Of a stretch of DNA of 64,000 bases, positions 61,406 through 64,000 are shown piece by piece. Position 1 is the stretch's first letter. Each line of letters starts with the position of its first letter. This stretch comes from Pseudomonadota bacterium. Its GTDB lineage: Bacteria > Pseudomonadota > Alphaproteobacteria > Rhizobiales > Devosiaceae. The notes beneath the pieces were generated by a model. The model saw nothing but the letters and a program-made list of their open reading frames with translations, was not told where the DNA came from and ran no database searches. A program made the translations under genes and the position numbers. The DNA is taken from contig JAEWBN010000012.1 in assembly GCA_023391095.1 (NCBI GenBank), forward strand, positions 38,072-102,071. Direction: 5' to 3'.

Positions 61406-63364
61406 TTAGTTCGCCGCCGCGACGGAAACGGGGGCGGGCTCGCGCGCCATCAGGTCGTTGACCTGGGCAATGGTCTGCTCGAACTCGTTCCGGTACTGCT
61501 GGGGCAGGACATTGTCCTTGGGCAGTTTGACGCTCAACGGATCGACCAGATTGCCGTTGATCTTGATCTCATAATGCAGGTGTGGCCCGGTGGACTGGCC
61601 GGTGGACCCCACATAGCCGATGACCTGGCCCTGGCGGACGCGGTCGCCCACCTTCAAGCCGTCCACAAAGCGGGAGAGGTGGCCATAGGCCGTCTCGTAG
61701 CCGTTGACGTGCTCGATCTCGATCTTGTTGCCGTAGCCCGACTGCCACTTGTAATAGGTGATCACCCCGTCGCCGCCGGCATAGATCGGGGTGCCGGTGC
61801 GGGCGGCGAGGTCCACGCCCGTATGCAGGCGGCGCGTCTTGAAGATGGGATGGATGCGGTAGCCGAAACGCGACCGCAGCGTTCCCCCGCCTTCCAGCGG
61901 ACGCCGGTTGAGGAAGCGCTTGCCGGTCTCGCCATCGGGATCATAGAAATCCACGGTCCCGTCAGGCGCGGTGAAGCGGTAGAACTGCCGCTTGGTGCCG
62001 GACAGGTTGAGAGCGACGTACAACAGGTCGGAGGGCGTTTCCGTCGTGGGCGCCGCCTCCAGGATCTCGATCGTGTCGCCTGCCGAGATGCGCTTGGTCA
62101 TGTCGATGTCATAGGCGAACATGCCGATGATGCGCTCGATGGTGGCGTCGTCGAGATCGTGCTTGCGGCCGGTTTCCCAGATGGAGCGATAGACGGTGGG
62201 CAGGTTGCCCACATTGATCTGCTCGACGTCTTCGGCGGGAAACTCCACCCAGTCGGGCTGCAGGCCCACCACATATTGCCCGTTGTCCGAAAGCGCGACG
62301 GTGGCGATATGGGGATCACCCGGCGCGCCATCGGGTTGATAGATGGTCATGCGATAGGGCACGAGGCTGTCGGACTGGGCGCTGAGCGGCCCATAGAGGA
62401 TGCGCAGGCGGATGCCGGCTGGAAGCCCGCCGGCGGGAATGAGGTTGGCCAGGGTGTTCTGCACCATGGTCACCTGCGCCTCGCTGAACCCATTGCGCAC
62501 CAGCGTATCGGCGAGCGGGCCCAGTTCGCGCACGGTCAGGAAACGTTCGGTACGGCCCAGGCCCTTGTCAGTGGCGACCAGTGTCTTGGGAACGACCGTC
62601 ACATTCTCGGCAATTCCGGTCAGGGCATTGCCGGCATCGGTCGCGAGGTCCTTCAGAGCTGGCGCGAGTGCGGCATAGGCCAGGGCGGCGGCAGGACGAT
62701 CCGGCATTGCGCCCATGGCCACGGTGCGCACGAAATCGGCCGCCGCCTGGTCCGACACGGTGCGGGCGGGGACCAGAAGGGGTGGCATTGGCTCGGTGCG
62801 TACGGCCACCTCGCCATCGACATCGGTGCCATAGACATCGGTGGCAATGTCCAGCACGGCTGCCTTGAGCGGCTGTGTCTTGTTGAGGATGGCCACCGGG
62901 TCATAGGCCGGCACATTGGCGGACAGCGATGTGGCCGTAGTCGCCAGAGTTGCGGTGATCCGCTTGAACGGCTGGTTGCTGATGATCTCGCGGCCATCCA
63001 CATTGCGCCGGATCGCCGCTTCGATGATTTCCTGATCGGATCGCGTCGCAGCCACGGGGCGCAGGCGCGATGTCTTTGACACAAGGTCGGTAGCCAGCGG
63101 CTGGTCGATGCGCGGCGCGGTAAAGCGCAGCGCTGCATAGGCCGTCGAGAAGGTGTCCTGGCCCTGGAAGGAGACATAAAGAGCCGCGCCCATCAATAGG
63201 ACGCTGGTCAGCCCCGTCATCACGGTGCCGCTGAGCCAGGCAAAGCTCAGCTCCCGGCCCTGGGGAATTTCGCCATCGGTCGACTGCACGGTCAGCGCTG
63301 GACTGTCTTCGAACCCGCTGTGGCGCAGCAGGTTGAGCTGGCGTTGTCTCTGCGTCGCGTTCAA
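61406..63364 (-). CDS. M23 (LytM) family envelope metallopeptidase, RgsM-like
   Basis: The 652-residue product has a short cytoplasmic N-terminus, one transmembrane helix (about 43-66, AWLSGTVMTGLTSVLLMGAALYVSF) and a long periplasmic region. A C-terminal LytM domain follows with LHTGVDLAARTGTPIYAGGDGVITY (zinc His and Asp) and HLHYEIKINGNLVDPL. The layout, N-terminal anchor plus distal M23 domain, matches rhizobial RgsM-type endopeptidases that cut peptide crosslinks during polar growth. The TTG at 63364 is the start used; a nearby alternative is possible. An A/T-rich gap with a possible promoter lies upstream. Confidence 0.8.
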   Translation of the reverse strand: MNATQRQRQLNLLRHSGFEDSPALTVQSTDGEIPQGRELSFAWLSGTVMTGLTSVLLMGAALYVSFQGQDTFSTAYAALRFTAPRIDQPLATDLVSKTSRLRPVAATRSDQEIIEAAIRRNVDGREIISNQPFKRITATLATTATSLSANVPAYDPVAILNKTQPLKAAVLDIATDVYGTDVDGEVAVRTEPMPPLLVPARTVSDQAAADFVRTVAMGAMPDRPAAALAYAALAPALKDLATDAGNALTGIAENVTVVPKTLVATDKGLGRTERFLTVRELGPLADTLVRNGFSEAQVTMVQNTLANLIPAGGLPAGIRLRILYGPLSAQSDSLVPYRMTIYQPDGAPGDPHIATVALSDNGQYVVGLQPDWVEFPAEDVEQINVGNLPTVYRSIWETGRKHDLDDATIERIIGMFAYDIDMTKRISAGDTIEILEAAPTTETPSDLLYVALNLSGTKRQFYRFTAPDGTVDFYDPDGETGKRFLNRRPLEGGGTLRSRFGYRIHPIFKTRRLHTGVDLAARTGTPIYAGGDGVITYYKWQSGYGNKIEIEHVNGYETAYGHLSRFVDGLKVGDRVRQGQVIGYVGSTGQSTGPHLHYEIKINGNLVDPLSVKLPKDNVLPQQYRNEFEQTIAQVNDLMAREPAPVSVAAAN

Positions 63365-64000
63365 CTCACCATCCTTCTTTATGGGGCCCTATATAAGAGG
63401 AGCCTGATGGTTTGGGCTGATGACGCCGACCGGATGATCCGGTGCCCTCGGCGTCGCCGTAACCTAGTCACCAGCGAAGCCCATATCAATGCCTGCCTAT
63501 CAGGGAGGAATGCGGCGGAAACGGGGAGGGTCCGGGACAGTGTCCCATGCCTCTTGAAATCGGCCGGGAAAACCCGATCTAGGGACCAGTTGGCTGAAGC
63601 GCTTTAAAACTCTGGTGCTTCAGTCGAGTTTTCCACATTCCCACAGGACGCCCGGCGATAAAAATCGCCAATTTTCGTACTGGGGGCTTTACACTTCCAT
63701 CGGGTGGAACTAGAACCCGCTCATCGCTGAAGAGCGCGGCGCCAAACGGCGGCGGGCACGAAGCAAACCACTGAAACTAAATAAAAATTTGGTTTCGGGT
63801 TTTCGAGTTTCGGTTCTGCTGAAAAACGAAAATAGGGTGTTGACAGACGAAAGTGTGTCGAATACAACCCGCCACGTTGACGACGTCGAGCGCATTGCTC
63901 CCACTGTTCAACGTTCTCTGACAGGGCAGACGATCTGCCGGGCAACCGGAAGATAGGTTCTGTTTCCCTGAAGGAATTCGGAAGCTGGGCTTCCCATGAC
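63365..64000. other. A/T-rich gene-less right end of the window
   Basis: No supported gene is seen in these 636 bases. The part from about 63600 to 63840 is much more A/T-rich than the rest of the window (e.g. AACTAAATAAAAATTTGG near 63776-63793), which resembles an UP element ahead of the promoter at 63840. Small reading frames on the minus strand lack family character or signals. The region may hold the leader of a stable-RNA operon. Confidence 0.5.
63840..63868 (+). promoter_or_regulatory. strong sigma70-type promoter at the right end
   Basis: TTGACA (63840-63845), exactly 17 bases, then TACAAC (63863-63868). A long A/T-rich stretch lies directly upstream and no coding frame follows in the remaining 130 bases. 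Confidence 0.7.

Overview
The window reads as a chromosomal segment of an alphaproteobacterium of the order Hyphomicrobiales (Rhizobiales). Gene content and order (secA-argJ-ppiC; accA/xerD/aroK/aroB/bolA/cobS/cobT; helicase/S4/fdxA/carD; ubiG/lysC/ptsP/prfA/prmC/DUF4167/clpB) fit that order, and a Devosia-like genus is my best guess. The genus is inference from style; no database was searched. The DNA is GC-rich, densely packed and mostly housekeeping, with many 4-base ATGA overlaps inside operons.

Layout. 1-3.1 kb: a divergent sugar locus with a truncated GH36 alpha-galactosidase on the minus strand, and a mutarotase plus a degenerate M24-fold protein on the plus strand. 3.1-7.2 kb: dsbB, a DUF72 protein, a secreted nuclease-like protein, an M48 lipoprotein protease and an orphan Flp pilin. 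7.2-11 kb, minus strand: mutT, GNAT, argJ and an exported parvulin. 11-17 kb: secA, a cytidine-deaminase-like enzyme, a membrane-anchored hypothetical, an L,D-transpeptidase lipoprotein and a toxin-antitoxin remnant whose toxin is frameshifted. 17-28.6 kb: accA, xerD, aroK-aroB, bolA, a J-domain protein, cobS-cobT (split by a large palindromic element), a phytase-like secreted protein, a queuosine-precursor transporter, rpmB and a DUF3108 protein. 28.9-39.6 kb: an NTF2-like protein, a SUV3-type helicase, an S4 RNA-binding protein, fdxA, carD with an attenuator-like leader, an NDUFAF5-like methyltransferase group and a comF/grxC/nitrilase/DUF1178 run.

39.7-45.2 kb: a MacAB/Lol-like export operon, then a more A/T-rich pair (O-antigen-ligase-like protein and glycosyltransferase) that looks like acquired surface-polysaccharide DNA. 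45.3-51.3 kb: ilvD, a DUF2171 gene with a textbook EcfG-type general-stress promoter, unknown small genes, a secreted protein with a collagen-like Gly-Thr-Pro tract, ubiG and a large secreted hypothetical. 51.5-61 kb: lysC, ptsP, prfA, prmC, a DUF4167 gene and clpB. 61-64 kb: a VOC protein, an M23 envelope endopeptidase and an A/T-rich gene-less end with a strong sigma70-type promoter, possibly the front of a stable-RNA operon.

I found no CRISPR array, prophage, IS element or recognisable tRNA/rRNA. The most unusual signals are the EcfG promoter on the DUF2171 gene, the terminator-like hairpin just after the carD promoter, the 124-bp palindromic element inside cobST, the frameshifted ParE-like toxin with an intact antitoxin and perfect operator, the structured gap at 44.9 kb and the M24-fold protein lacking metal ligands. 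I did not find a clear wholly new multi-gene system.
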